From the NCBI GenBank assembly GCA_023259135.1, contig JAHFQX010000005.1, forward strand, positions 1 through 64,000: DNA of 64,000 nt, given 5' to 3'. Under the pieces are notes generated by a model. The model saw only the letters and a program-made list of their open reading frames with translations, did no database searches and was not told the DNA's origin. The position numbers were made by a program, and so were the translations under genes. The stretch comes from Betaproteobacteria bacterium. Lineage in GTDB: Bacteria > Pseudomonadota > Gammaproteobacteria > Burkholderiales > JAHFQX01. Below are positions 8,445 to 18,103 of the stretch, piece after piece (the stretch's first letter is position 1; each line of letters starts with the position of its first letter).

Positions 8445-8921
8445 ATGGAAACCCCTTCAAAAGCAACAAAAATTTTCTCTCGGCCGCTGGCTTCCCTGGC
8501 CGCCGCATTTTTGGCCGGCTGCGCAACCCCGGCGATCCATCCGGGCGAGAAAGTCTATTTAACCGGCGCCCAGGAAGTTCCCCCGATCAGCACTCCGGCA
8601 ACCGGGACCGGCTACATCCGGGTTCGGGATGACGGCTCGGTGAGCGGCAGCATCACCACCTCCGGGATAACCAGCACGGCGGGACATATCCATATGGGAG
8701 CAACCGGGAAAAATGGTCCGGTCATCGTGCCGCTGACGAAAACCTCGGATAACACTTACGCCGTTCCCGCGGGCGCGGCCCTGACCGATGCCCAGCTTTC
8801 CGGCTATCAGGCCGGGAACCTCTATGTGAATATTCACAGCGCCGCCCATCCCGGCGGGGAAATACGGGCGCAAATCTCGCCCGTGCCGGGGCGGCCTCCC
8901 GGCGGCTACGCGATGGATTGA
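8445..8921 (+). CDS. CHRD-domain lipoprotein
   Basis: LAAAFLAGCATP lipobox; YLTGAQEVPPISTPATGTGYIRV...AGHIHMG...LYVNIHSAAHPGGEIRAQI CHRD domain pattern. Confidence 0.85.
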   Translation: METPSKATKIFSRPLASLAAAFLAGCATPAIHPGEKVYLTGAQEVPPISTPATGTGYIRVRDDGSVSGSITTSGITSTAGHIHMGATGKNGPVIVPLTKTSDNTYAVPAGAALTDAQLSGYQAGNLYVNIHSAAHPGGEIRAQISPVPGRPPGGYAMD

Positions 8922-8922
8922 G

Positions 8923-8959
8923 AAAGCCGCGCCGACGGGACTGCCATCGGCGCGCTTTT
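8923..8959 (+). terminator. Rho-independent terminator after CHRD gene
   Basis: CGCGCCGA (8928-8935) / TCGGCGCG (8947-8954) followed by CTTTT, immediately downstream of the stop codon. Confidence 0.75.
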
Positions 8960-9067
8960 CCCTGTTCCGGCCGGGCTTCGCGCCCCGTTTGTTTTGACCT
9001 GCCGGGCTTGATTTTTCCCCGGCGGCGCCTACATTGAGTTTTACATTGCCGTTTTCCGGATACCCCC

Positions 9068-9925
9068 ATGACCGCCCATGCCCTAGATGTCGGCCTCGAC
9101 AATTTCGAGCAGGAAGTGCTTGAGGCTTCCAAGACCGTTCCCGTGCTGGTGGATTTCTGGGCGCCCTGGTGCGGCCCTTGCCGGGCGCTCACGCCGATAT
9201 TGGAGAAGTTGGCCGGGGAATGCGGCGGCCGGTTCCGGCTGGCCAAGATCAACTCCGACGAGAATCCCGAGCTTTCCCGGGAATTCGCGATCAGAAGCAT
9301 CCCCAGCGTCAAAGCCTTCGTCGGCGGCCGCTTGGTCGATGAGTTCAGCGGCGCCTTGCCCGAATCGGCGGTGCGGGCTTTTCTTGCGCGCCTGCTGCCC
9401 TCCCCCGGCGAAGAGCTGCGCCGCAAGGCGGCGACGCTGCTAGCCGAAGGCCGCATCGAGGAAGCCATTACCTCGCTGGAGCAAGCGATCCGGATCGAAT
9501 CCGGCAACGACTTGGCCCGCTTCGACCTAGCCGATTTGCGCCTACAACAGGGAAATATCCCTCAAGCCCGGCAAGCGCTGGCCGAGGTTGCTCCCAAGAA
9601 CCAATCGGAAGAGCGATTCCGCAGCCTGTGCGCCCAAATCGCCTTGCTGGAAGAAAGCGCCGCCGGCCCGGACGAAGCCGCCCTCCTGGCCCAGGTCGCC
9701 GCCCACCCCGAAGACCTGGAAGCCCGCTTCGCCCTGGCCGGACGCCACGTTGCCGCCAAACGCCACGAAGCTGCCTTGGAACAGTTGCTGGAAATCATCC
9801 AACGCAACCGGAATTTCAAGGACGACGCCGCCCGCAAAACCATGCTGACCGTTTTCGACCTGGCCGCCGACCAACCGGATTTGGTCAGCCGCTACCGGCG
9901 ATTGCTGGCCAGCGCGCTGCATTGA
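9068..9925 (+). CDS. Thioredoxin-TPR co-chaperone (CnoX/YbbN-like)
   Basis: APWCGPCRALTPILEKLA thioredoxin motif plus C-terminal TPR region (285 aa). Confidence 0.88.
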   Translation: MTAHALDVGLDNFEQEVLEASKTVPVLVDFWAPWCGPCRALTPILEKLAGECGGRFRLAKINSDENPELSREFAIRSIPSVKAFVGGRLVDEFSGALPESAVRAFLARLLPSPGEELRRKAATLLAEGRIEEAITSLEQAIRIESGNDLARFDLADLRLQQGNIPQARQALAEVAPKNQSEERFRSLCAQIALLEESAAGPDEAALLAQVAAHPEDLEARFALAGRHVAAKRHEAALEQLLEIIQRNRNFKDDAARKTMLTVFDLAADQPDLVSRYRRLLASALH

Positions 9926-10037
9926 ATCTTTCGGTGCTCCACCCTCGGCCTCGATCGTCGGATCTTTCGGAAAACGTCGCTTGGGTTGTTGGCCCCTCCG
10001 CAAGGCGGTATAAAGCCGGCATTGGGGATAAAGCCTA

Positions 10038-10760
10038 ATGACCCATAAAACCCGCATTCTGGTAGTCGATGACGATCCGCGGATGCGGGATCTGCTGCGC
10101 CGCTATCTTGCCGACCAGGGATTCAGCGTTTCGACCGCCGAAGACGGAAAGGCCATGGAGCGTATCCGCGCCCGGGAGCCCTTCGATCTGCTGGTGCTGG
10201 ACCTGATGCTGCCGGGAGAAGACGGCCTGGCGCTGTGCCGCGGGCTGCGAGCGGCCCAGGACGATATTCCGGTGATCATGCTCACCGCCAAGGGGGACGA
10301 CGTGGACCGCATCGTCGGCCTGGAAATGGGGGCCGACGATTATCTGCCCAAGCCCTTCAATCCCCGGGAGCTGGTGGCCCGCATCAACGCCGTGCTGCGG
10401 CGGCGAGGCGATCCCCCGCCGCCCGGAGCCCCGACAGCGGAACCGCAAACCCTCTGCTTCGGCCCCTTCCGTCTCGACCTCGCTACCCGCAGTCTGACTC
10501 GCGGCGATGCGTCCATTCCCCTCACCAGCGGCGAATTCGCGGCGTTGAAGGCGCTGGCGCTCCATCCTCGCGTCCCGCTGTCGCGGGACAAGCTCATGGA
10601 ATGGGCTCGGGGACGCAATCACGAGGCCTTCGACCGTAGCATCGACGTGCAGATTTCCCGGTTGCGGCGCTTGCTGGAGGAGGATTCCGGCCATCCCCGC
10701 TACATTCAAACCGTGTGGGGGTTCGGCTACGTGTTCGTTCCCGACGGGGAAAAAACGTGA
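10038..10760 (+). CDS. ompR: Two-component response regulator OmpR
   Basis: Receiver VVDDDPRMRDLLRRYL and winged helix ...RSIDVQISRLRRLLEEDSGHPRYIQTVWGFGYVFVPDG, strongly OmpR-like. Confidence 0.92.
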   Translation: MTHKTRILVVDDDPRMRDLLRRYLADQGFSVSTAEDGKAMERIRAREPFDLLVLDLMLPGEDGLALCRGLRAAQDDIPVIMLTAKGDDVDRIVGLEMGADDYLPKPFNPRELVARINAVLRRRGDPPPPGAPTAEPQTLCFGPFRLDLATRSLTRGDASIPLTSGEFAALKALALHPRVPLSRDKLMEWARGRNHEAFDRSIDVQISRLRRLLEEDSGHPRYIQTVWGFGYVFVPDGEKT

Positions 10761-12100
10761 TCTGGCTGCCCCGCACCCTGCTGTGGCGCGCGTTCTTGCT
10801 GATCGCCGTACTGATGGTGGCGTCGGTCGCCACGTGGTTTGCCTTGTTCCGTCAAGCCGAGCGGGAACCCCGCGCCCAGCAGATCGCCCAGGTGGTCATC
10901 AGCGCCGTCAATCTGACCCGCACCGCCTTGCTGACCGCCCATCCGGACAAGCGCAAGCTGTTGCTGGAGGAGCTTTCCGGCCGGGAAGGCATCCGGGTCT
11001 ATCCCGCCGAGCCCGGCGAGCACGTGCTTCCCATTCCCGAAAACCGGCCGATCATGCGGCTGATCGCCGCCGAGGTGCGCCGTCAATTGGGAGACGATAC
11101 CCGCATTGCCTTGGAGCGGGACGGGCTGCGGGGTTTTTGGGTCAGTTTTCATCTGGAGGAAGAAGAGGACCGCTATTGGGTCATGCTGCCCCGGGAGCGG
11201 GTGGAATACCCGGACCGCTGGCGCTGGCTGGGGTGGGGGGCACTGGCCTTGGCCTTGGCCCTGGGAGGGGCTTATTTGATCGTTTCCCGGATCAACCATC
11301 CGCTGCGGGAGCTGTCCCGAGCCGCCGCCCTAGTGGGGGAAGGCCGTACGCCGCCGCGGCTGGCCGAGGCCGGCGCCGCCGAAATCGCTACCTTGGCCCG
11401 CGCTTTCAACCAAATGTCCCAGGGGCTGGAGGAATTGAACCGGGAGCGGGCCCTGGTGCTGGCCGGCATCTCCCACGATCTGCGCAGCCCCCTGGCGCGG
11501 CTGCGGCTAGGAGCGGAATTGAGCGAGGCCGATGTGGAATTGCGACAGGGCATGGTGGCCGACATCGAGCAGATGGATGCGGTCATCGGCCAGTTCCTGG
11601 ATTTCGCCCGGGAGGGAGAGGGCGAGGACTGGGCCGCCGGGGCCGATCTCAACGCCCTGGCGAAAGAAGTCTGGGAAAGCGTCCGGCGTTCCGGCCGCAT
11701 CGCGGAGCTGGATCTCGGCTGCTTGCCGCCCATGACCTTGAAGCCCTTGGCCGTCAAGCGCCTGCTGGCGAATCTGCTGGAAAACGCCTTCCGGCATGGC
11801 GGCGGCGCGGTAGTCCTCGCCACGGCTTCGGAAGGAGGGCGAGCCGTGCTCCGGGTGCTGGACCGAGGACCCGGCTTGCCGGATACCGCCCGGGCCGCGA
11901 TGCTGCGGCCCTTCGCTCGGTTGGATACGGCCCGCGGCAGTGCCGGCACCGGCCTGGGACTGGCCATTGTGGAGCGCATCGTCCGCCTGCACGGCGGAAC
12001 GGTGGAACTGCTGGCTCGGAACGGGGGCGGCTTGGAAGCCCGGGTGACGCTGCCTATCCGCCCAGCAGCGGCAGCACTCCGTCCAAGCCCGTCCAGTTGA
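10757..12100 (+). CDS. envZ: Sensor histidine kinase EnvZ (GTG start proposed)
   Basis: H-box GISHDLRSPLARLRL, HAMP region, GTGLGLAIVERIV; GTG at 10757 overlaps the ompR stop. Confidence 0.9.
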   Translation: MIWLPRTLLWRAFLLIAVLMVASVATWFALFRQAEREPRAQQIAQVVISAVNLTRTALLTAHPDKRKLLLEELSGREGIRVYPAEPGEHVLPIPENRPIMRLIAAEVRRQLGDDTRIALERDGLRGFWVSFHLEEEEDRYWVMLPRERVEYPDRWRWLGWGALALALALGGAYLIVSRINHPLRELSRAAALVGEGRTPPRLAEAGAAEIATLARAFNQMSQGLEELNRERALVLAGISHDLRSPLARLRLGAELSEADVELRQGMVADIEQMDAVIGQFLDFAREGEGEDWAAGADLNALAKEVWESVRRSGRIAELDLGCLPPMTLKPLAVKRLLANLLENAFRHGGGAVVLATASEGGRAVLRVLDRGPGLPDTARAAMLRPFARLDTARGSAGTGLGLAIVERIVRLHGGTVELLARNGGGLEARVTLPIRPAAAALRPSPSS

Positions 12101-12887
12101 GGCAATAGGTCGCCTGCCCCTGCACCACCGGCTTGGCTCGGTAGGCGATGCTGACCCCCGCTTCCGCCAGCATCTTGAGATCGTTGGCCCCGTCACCGAT
12201 GGCCACCACCTGCTCCTTGCTCAAGCCCAAATCGTCCTGCGCCCGGCGCAGCGCCGCCGCCTTGCCTCCGGCATCGACGATGTTCCCGAGTATTTTGCCC
12301 GTCAGCCGGCCATCGACGATCTCCAGCACGTTGGAGGCGGTGTAATCCAAGCCTAGGCGCTGCTTGAGCCGATCGGTGAAAAAAGTGAAGCCTCCGGATA
12401 CCAGCAGGGTTCGGGCGCCCACCCCATGCATCGCCGCCAGCAAGGTCTCGGCGCCGGGGCTCAGCGCCAGGCGCTCGTCGTACACCCGGGCCAACACCGA
12501 CTGCTCCAGCCCGGCCAACAGCGCCACGCGCTGTTGCAGACTCTGGGCAAAATCCAATTCACCCCGCATCGCCGCCGCGGTAATCGCCGCCACCCGCGGC
12601 TTCACTCCCACCCAATCGGCAATCTCGTCGATGCACTCGATGGTGATGAGGGTGGAATCCATATCCATGGCCAGCAGCCGGAAATCCGCCGGCTTGCGCC
12701 GGGCGGGAATGAATCCCCAGTCCAGTTGAGCCTGCCGGCAGAGTTCGGCCACTTCGGCGGCCGGTTCGGCCTCCGCCAGGCGAAACACGCCAGGCCGGGT
12801 CTGGCGGATTTCCGTGGCGCGGGTCAGCTTCGCCAAACGTTTGAGATCGGGCGTTTCCGCCTGCTGTCCTTGCAACACCAAATCCAC
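12054..12887 (-). CDS. serB: Phosphoserine phosphatase SerB (GTG start proposed)
   Basis: LLAMDMDSTLITIECIDEIAD...VSGGFTFFTDRLKQRLGLD...AIGDGANDLKMLAEAG; upstream part of ORF-track entry 12054..13748 is antisense-frame extension through mfd. Confidence 0.92.
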   Translation of the reverse strand: MDLVLQGQQAETPDLKRLAKLTRATEIRQTRPGVFRLAEAEPAAEVAELCRQAQLDWGFIPARRKPADFRLLAMDMDSTLITIECIDEIADWVGVKPRVAAITAAAMRGELDFAQSLQQRVALLAGLEQSVLARVYDERLALSPGAETLLAAMHGVGARTLLVSGGFTFFTDRLKQRLGLDYTASNVLEIVDGRLTGKILGNIVDAGGKAAALRRAQDDLGLSKEQVVAIGDGANDLKMLAEAGVSIAYRAKPVVQGQATYCLNWTGLDGVLPLLGG

Positions 12888-12889
12888 GG

Positions 12890-15800
12890 CTATGCCTCCG
12901 AATCGACCGGCGCGGCGGGCGCCAGCGCCTGAAAGACCTGTTTCACCAGCGCCACCCGCTCTCCCACGGTAGGCAATATGGCCTCGATGCGCAACCGATC
13001 CTGGCCCGCCAGCCGATAGCCGCGGCTGCCCTGGATCAACTGAATCAGCCGGGCCGGATCCACCGGTGCATCGGCTGCAAACTGGATTTGCACCCCCCCC
13101 GCCCCGGCATCCAGCCGCGCCACGCCCAAGGGCTGAGCCAGCAGCCGCAACCGGTGGGTTTCCAGCAAATGCCGGGCCGGCTCGGGCAGCAGGCCAAAGC
13201 GGTCCACCAGCTCTTCCGTCAGCCTCTCCAGCTCGGCATCGTTTCCGCAACTGGCCAGCCGCTTGTAGAGCACCAGCCGTTCGTGGACATCGGGGCAATA
13301 AGGAGCCGGCAGCAGCGCCGGAACGTGCAGGTTGATTTCGGTCACCACATTGAGCGGCGCCTCCATGTCGGGCTCCTTGCCCTGCCGCAGGGATTTGACG
13401 GCATGCTCCAGCAGGCCGGCATACATATGGAAGCCGACCTCCTGCATCTCTCCGCTCTGGGATTCTCCCAGCACCTCTCCGGCGCCGCGGATTTCCAGAT
13501 CCTGCATCGCCAGGTAAAAACCCGCGCCCAGCTCGCCCATTAATTGGATGGCTTCCAGCCGCTTCCGGGCTTGGGCGGTGATGGTTTCTTCCTCGGGAGT
13601 CAGCAGATAGGCATAGGCTTGATGATGGGAGCGCCCCACCCGGCCGCGCAACTGGTGCAATTGGGCCAGGCCAAACTTGTCCGCCCGTTCGATGACGATG
13701 GTGTTGGCGCTGGGCACGTCGATGCCGGTCTCGATGATGGTGGTGCACAGCAGGAGGTTGAAGCGCTGCTGATAAAAATCCCGCATCGCATATTCCAGTT
13801 CCCGCTCGCGCATCTGGCCATGGGCCACGCGAATGCGGGCCTCGGGCAACAGCCGAGTCAAGCGCTCCTCGGCCCGCCGGATGGTTTGCACCTCATTGTG
13901 CAGATAATAAATCTGGCCGCCCCGCTTCAATTCCCGCAAGCAGGCTTCCCGCACCAAACCGTCGGCATAGGGCGCGACGAAAGTCTTGATGGACAGGCGG
14001 CGCTCGGGGGCGGTGGTGATCACCGAAAAATCCCGCAATCCTTCCAATGACAAGGCCAAGGTGCGCGGGATGGGCGTGGCGGTCAGCGTCAGCACGTCCA
14101 CCTCGGAGCGCAACGCCTTGAGCCGGTCCTTCTGACGCACGCCGAAGCGGTGCTCCTCGTCGATGATCACCAGCCCCAGATCCTTGAACTTGACGCCCGC
14201 CTGCAACAGCTTGTGGGTGCCGATCACGATATCAATGGAACCGTTCGCCAAGCCGGCCAAGGCCTCGGTCTGCTGCTTCGAGGAACGGAACCGGGACAGT
14301 TCCGCGATGCGCACCGGCCAATCGGCGAAACGGTCGGAAAACGTCTGATAATGCTGCTCTGCCAGCAAGGTGGTGGGAACCAGCACCGCCACCTGCTTGC
14401 CCGCCGTCACCGCCACGAAGGCGCCTCGCAGGGCCACCTCGGTCTTGCCGAAACCCACGTCCCCGCACACCAGCCGGTCCATGGGCTTGCCCTGCCGAAG
14501 ATCCTCCAGCACCGCCTGGATCGCCGCCGCCTGATCGGGAGTTTCCTCGAAGGGAAAGCCTTCCCGGAACACCTCGTAATCTTTTTCTTGGAAACGGAAC
14601 GCATAGCCGGAGCGGGCCGCGCGCAGGGCGTAGAGGCCCAGCAATTCGGCCGCAGTGTCGCGGGCCTGGGCGGCGGCCTTGCGGCGCGCCTTTTCCCAAT
14701 GGCCGCTGCCCAGCCGGTGCAGCGGCGCGCTCTCCGGCGGACCGCCGGCGTAGCGGCCCACCAGGTGCAGTTGAGCCACCGGGACATAGAGCCGGTCGCC
14801 GCCTTCGTATTCCAGGGCCAGGAACTCGCTCTCCCCTTCCCCCAGATCCATGGTCAGCAGCCCCAGATAGCGGCCCACCCCATGCTGTTCGTGGACCACC
14901 GGGTCGCCTATCTTGAGCTCGCTCAGATCCCGGATCAGGTTTTCGCTTTGCGCCCGCAGCACGGCTTCTCTCGCGGTGCGCGGCCGGACCCGGGCGGTAA
15001 ACAAATCCTGCTCGGTGACGATCGCCCAACTTTCGCCGGGAGCATCGAAGCCTTTGGCCAGCGGCCCCGCCCCCAGCATGAAGGATGCGTCCGAATCGAC
15101 GAATTGGGCAAAATCGCGGCAGGGCGCGGGCTTGAGCCCATGCCCCTCCAGCAGCTCCCGCAGGGTTTCGCGGCGGCCCGGGCTCTCAGCCAGCAGCAAG
15201 GTGCGGGGCGCGCCCGCGCCCAGGAAATTCCGCAGCAAGCCCAAGGGATCCTGCGCCCGCCGATCCACCGCCAAAGGCGGCAGTTCCCGCGTCACGGTCA
15301 TTTCCTGGGCGGCTCGGTCGGCATCCGGAGCGCTCCACTCCAACCGGGGAAAGGCCTTGAGCGCCGAGAAGAACTGTTCCTCGGGCAAAAACAAGTCCTG
15401 GGGCGGAAGCAGGGGTTGGCTCCGGTCTCCTCCCAGCAACTGGTAGCGGGACTCCGCGTCCCGCCAAAATTCCCGGATGGCATCCAAAACCCCCGGATAA
15501 ACGCAAACCATCGTATCCGCCGGAAAATAATCGGTGAACACAGCGGTCCGCTCGAAGAACAACGGCAGGTAATACTCGATGCCCGGCGGCGCCAAGCCTT
15601 GGCTCACGTCCCGGTACACGCGGGAACGGGATGGGTCGCCCTCGAAACGCTCCCGGAAATTGCGGCGGAACAAGGCTTGCCCGGCCTCGTCCAGGGGGAA
15701 CTCCCGGGCTGGCAAGAGCCGCACTTCATCTACCGGGTAAATGGTGCGCTGGGTATCCACGTCGAAAGTGCGGATACTCTCCACTTGCTCGTCGAACAGT

Positions 15801-16339
15801 TCCACCCGATAAGGCAGCGGACTGCCCATGGGAAACAGATCCACCAAGCCGCCCCGCACCCCGAATTCTCCCGGCGCCACCACTTGATCCACGGCGCTAT
15901 ATCCGGCCAGCACCAATTGACGCCGCAAGGCATCCAGCGACAGCGTCGCGCCTTTTTGCAGAAAAAAAGTGTGGGCCGCCAGATATTCCACCGGCGGCAG
16001 GCGATAGAGCGCCGTGCTCAAGGGAATCAGCGCCACCCGGCAACGGCCTTGCAGCAACTGGAACAAACTCGCCAGCCGCTCCGAAACCAGGTCTTGATGG
16101 GGGGAAAACGGGTCGTAGGGCAAGGTCTCCCAGTCCGGAAGCAGGTGTACCGCCAGGTCCGCCTGAAAAAACGGCAATTCCTCCTTCAGGCGATAGGCGT
16201 CCGCGGCATTGGCGGTGATCACCACCCAAGGCCGCCCCGCCCTAGCCCATTGGGCCAGGATCAAGGCATCGGCGGAGCCATGGGGGAGGGAGAACCGCCG
16301 TCGCTCCCCGGGGCTCGGCAAGGATAAGGGATAGAGCAT
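12890..16339 (-). CDS. mfd: Transcription-repair coupling factor Mfd (1149 aa)
   Basis: UvrB-interacting N-terminus, VHEQHGVGRYLGL CarD-like RID domain, VCGDVGFGKTEVALRGAF helicase motifs. Confidence 0.97.
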   Translation of the reverse strand: MLYPLSLPSPGERRRFSLPHGSADALILAQWARAGRPWVVITANAADAYRLKEELPFFQADLAVHLLPDWETLPYDPFSPHQDLVSERLASLFQLLQGRCRVALIPLSTALYRLPPVEYLAAHTFFLQKGATLSLDALRRQLVLAGYSAVDQVVAPGEFGVRGGLVDLFPMGSPLPYRVELFDEQVESIRTFDVDTQRTIYPVDEVRLLPAREFPLDEAGQALFRRNFRERFEGDPSRSRVYRDVSQGLAPPGIEYYLPLFFERTAVFTDYFPADTMVCVYPGVLDAIREFWRDAESRYQLLGGDRSQPLLPPQDLFLPEEQFFSALKAFPRLEWSAPDADRAAQEMTVTRELPPLAVDRRAQDPLGLLRNFLGAGAPRTLLLAESPGRRETLRELLEGHGLKPAPCRDFAQFVDSDASFMLGAGPLAKGFDAPGESWAIVTEQDLFTARVRPRTAREAVLRAQSENLIRDLSELKIGDPVVHEQHGVGRYLGLLTMDLGEGESEFLALEYEGGDRLYVPVAQLHLVGRYAGGPPESAPLHRLGSGHWEKARRKAAAQARDTAAELLGLYALRAARSGYAFRFQEKDYEVFREGFPFEETPDQAAAIQAVLEDLRQGKPMDRLVCGDVGFGKTEVALRGAFVAVTAGKQVAVLVPTTLLAEQHYQTFSDRFADWPVRIAELSRFRSSKQQTEALAGLANGSIDIVIGTHKLLQAGVKFKDLGLVIIDEEHRFGVRQKDRLKALRSEVDVLTLTATPIPRTLALSLEGLRDFSVITTAPERRLSIKTFVAPYADGLVREACLRELKRGGQIYYLHNEVQTIRRAEERLTRLLPEARIRVAHGQMRERELEYAMRDFYQQRFNLLLCTTIIETGIDVPSANTIVIERADKFGLAQLHQLRGRVGRSHHQAYAYLLTPEEETITAQARKRLEAIQLMGELGAGFYLAMQDLEIRGAGEVLGESQSGEMQEVGFHMYAGLLEHAVKSLRQGKEPDMEAPLNVVTEINLHVPALLPAPYCPDVHERLVLYKRLASCGNDAELERLTEELVDRFGLLPEPARHLLETHRLRLLAQPLGVARLDAGAGGVQIQFAADAPVDPARLIQLIQGSRGYRLAGQDRLRIEAILPTVGERVALVKQVFQALAPAAPVDSEA

Positions 16340-16457
16340 CAGGACCGCGGGGAAAAGCGTCGTATTATACGCGGCCCCTTTGACGCCCGCTGCGTTCCTC
16401 CGGGGTTTCGACTCAACATCTTCTTGACGCCGTCGCTGCGGATATAGATAATAGGCT

Positions 16458-16479
16458 AATTATTAAATAATTAATAATT
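16458..16479. promoter_or_regulatory. Candidate MarR-family operator: perfect 9-4-9 AT-rich inverted repeat
   Basis: AATTATTAA-ATAA-TTAATAATT, about 35 bp upstream of the MarR ORF in otherwise GC-rich DNA. Confidence 0.65.
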
Positions 16480-16514
16480 CACGCCGATAGCCAGGAATTC
16501 CAACCGGGACCGCC

Positions 16515-16955
16515 ATGCCCCCCCATCCCCTTGCCGAGCAGTTAGCCAGCCTTCTGTCTTCGACGTCCCGAACGTGGCGGGGAAAAATGGACGAGCGCCT
16601 CAAGCCCCTGGGCCTCAGCCAAGCCAAATGGCTGGTGCTTTATGCCCTTTCCGTCGGCAGCGAAGGAGGCTCCCAGAAAGATCTGGCGGAGCGCATCGGC
16701 ATCGAGGGCCCCACCTTGGTGGGGCTGCTGGACCGGCTGGCGGCCGACGGCTGGATCGAGCGGCGGGAGTCCACCGCCGATCGGCGCATCAAGACGGTTC
16801 ATCTGCTGCCCAAGGCCGACCAGGCCCTGAGCCAGATTCATGCGGTCGCCGTGGCCTTGCGTCATGAATTGCTGGCCGACGTTTCCGCCAAGGATTTGGA
16901 AATCTGCATGACCACTCTGGAAAAAATCAAACACAAACTGGAAACCCTTCCCTGA
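16515..16955 (+). CDS. MarR-family transcriptional regulator
   Basis: LGLSQAKWLVLYALSVGSEGGSQKDLAERIGIEGPTLVGLLDRLAADGWIERRESTADRRIKTVHLL wHTH pattern. Confidence 0.92.
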   Translation: MPPHPLAEQLASLLSSTSRTWRGKMDERLKPLGLSQAKWLVLYALSVGSEGGSQKDLAERIGIEGPTLVGLLDRLAADGWIERRESTADRRIKTVHLLPKADQALSQIHAVAVALRHELLADVSAKDLEICMTTLEKIKHKLETLP

Positions 16956-16966
16956 AAGCCGCCCCC

Positions 16967-18103
16967 ATGCAACAACCCTCCTCCGCAAACGGCACCGACG
17001 CCCAACCCTCCCTGAAAAACAAGCTTCCGGCGGGCCCCCGCTTTTGGGTGCTGTTGATCGTGTTGATTCTCGCCGCCCTATGGGTCGGCCGTTGGATCCA
17101 TCACCGCAGCACCCACGTCTTCAGCGACGACGCGCGGGTGGACGGAGAAGTCATCGCCATCGCCAGCCGAGTATCCGGTTGGCTCACGGACCTGCGGGTC
17201 ATCGAGGGCGACGCAGTCAAGCAAGGGCAAGTATTGGCCCGCATCGATGAGCGGGACTCGCGGCTGCAACTGGAAGGCCTGAAGGCAAAACTGGCGGCGC
17301 TGGACGATCAAGCCACCCTGATCAAGGCGCAAATCGCCCAGGTGGACGAGGAGACCCGCGGCAATATTCAAAAGCAAACTAGCTCGGTCAGCGCGGCCGA
17401 AGCGGCATTGGCCGCCATGGGGCCCGAACTCAAGCAAGCCAAGGATGATTATCAGCGGGCCCGAGATCTGGCCGCGGCCAAATGGATTTCCCAGCAGGGC
17501 TTGGAGCGGGCTCATACTGCCTATCTGACGGCCCAGGAAAATTACCGCAGAATCCAAGCCGAGGTGGCCGTGGCCAAGGGCAGCCTGGCGGTGGCGGGGG
17601 GCAATCGCAAGCAGATCCAGGTTTTGGAGCGCCAACTGGCGATGTTGGCCAAGCAACGGGATGAACTGAACAGCCAAATCCAGCGGCAGGATGCCGATTT
17701 GAGTGACCGGACTCTCACCGCTCCCGCCGACGGCATGATCGCCAAAACCTTCGTCAATAAAGGCGAATACGTCTCCGCCGGCCAGCGCCTGGTCCTGTTC
17801 CACGATCCGGACAAAATCTGGATCTCCGCCAACATCAAGGAAACCGACATCGCCGATGTCGAGGTGGGGCAAAAAGCCGATGTCGTGGTGGATGCCTACC
17901 CCGATCGCAAATTCACCGCCACCGTCTACCGCGTCGGCCGCACCGCCACCAGCAAATTCGCCCTGCTGCCGGATCCCAACCCCAGCGGCAACTTCACCAA
18001 GGTCACCCAGCGGCTGCCGGTGAGGCTGCTGTTCGACCAGAAGGATGTCCTATTGCGCCCCGGCATGATGGTGGAGGTGGATATTGACATCCGCAAGCGC
18101 TGA
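16967..18103 (+). CDS. HlyD/EmrA-family membrane fusion protein
   Basis: Single TM, biotinyl-lipoyl-like and coiled-coil region, DRTLTAPADGMIAKTFVNKGEYVSAGQ; adjacent EmrB-type transporter. Confidence 0.9.
   Translation: MQQPSSANGTDAQPSLKNKLPAGPRFWVLLIVLILAALWVGRWIHHRSTHVFSDDARVDGEVIAIASRVSGWLTDLRVIEGDAVKQGQVLARIDERDSRLQLEGLKAKLAALDDQATLIKAQIAQVDEETRGNIQKQTSSVSAAEAALAAMGPELKQAKDDYQRARDLAAAKWISQQGLERAHTAYLTAQENYRRIQAEVAVAKGSLAVAGGNRKQIQVLERQLAMLAKQRDELNSQIQRQDADLSDRTLTAPADGMIAKTFVNKGEYVSAGQRLVLFHDPDKIWISANIKETDIADVEVGQKADVVVDAYPDRKFTATVYRVGRTATSKFALLPDPNPSGNFTKVTQRLPVRLLFDQKDVLLRPGMMVEVDIDIRKR

Noticed and set aside
12888-13748. N-terminal extension of the serB ORF (ORF-track entry 12054..13748)
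   Set aside because: Lies in an alternate frame within mfd; SerB homology begins at about 12887.
14150-16327. 725-aa plus-strand ORF antisense to mfd
   Set aside because: Antisense frame of a clear Mfd coding region; composition typical of shadow ORFs.
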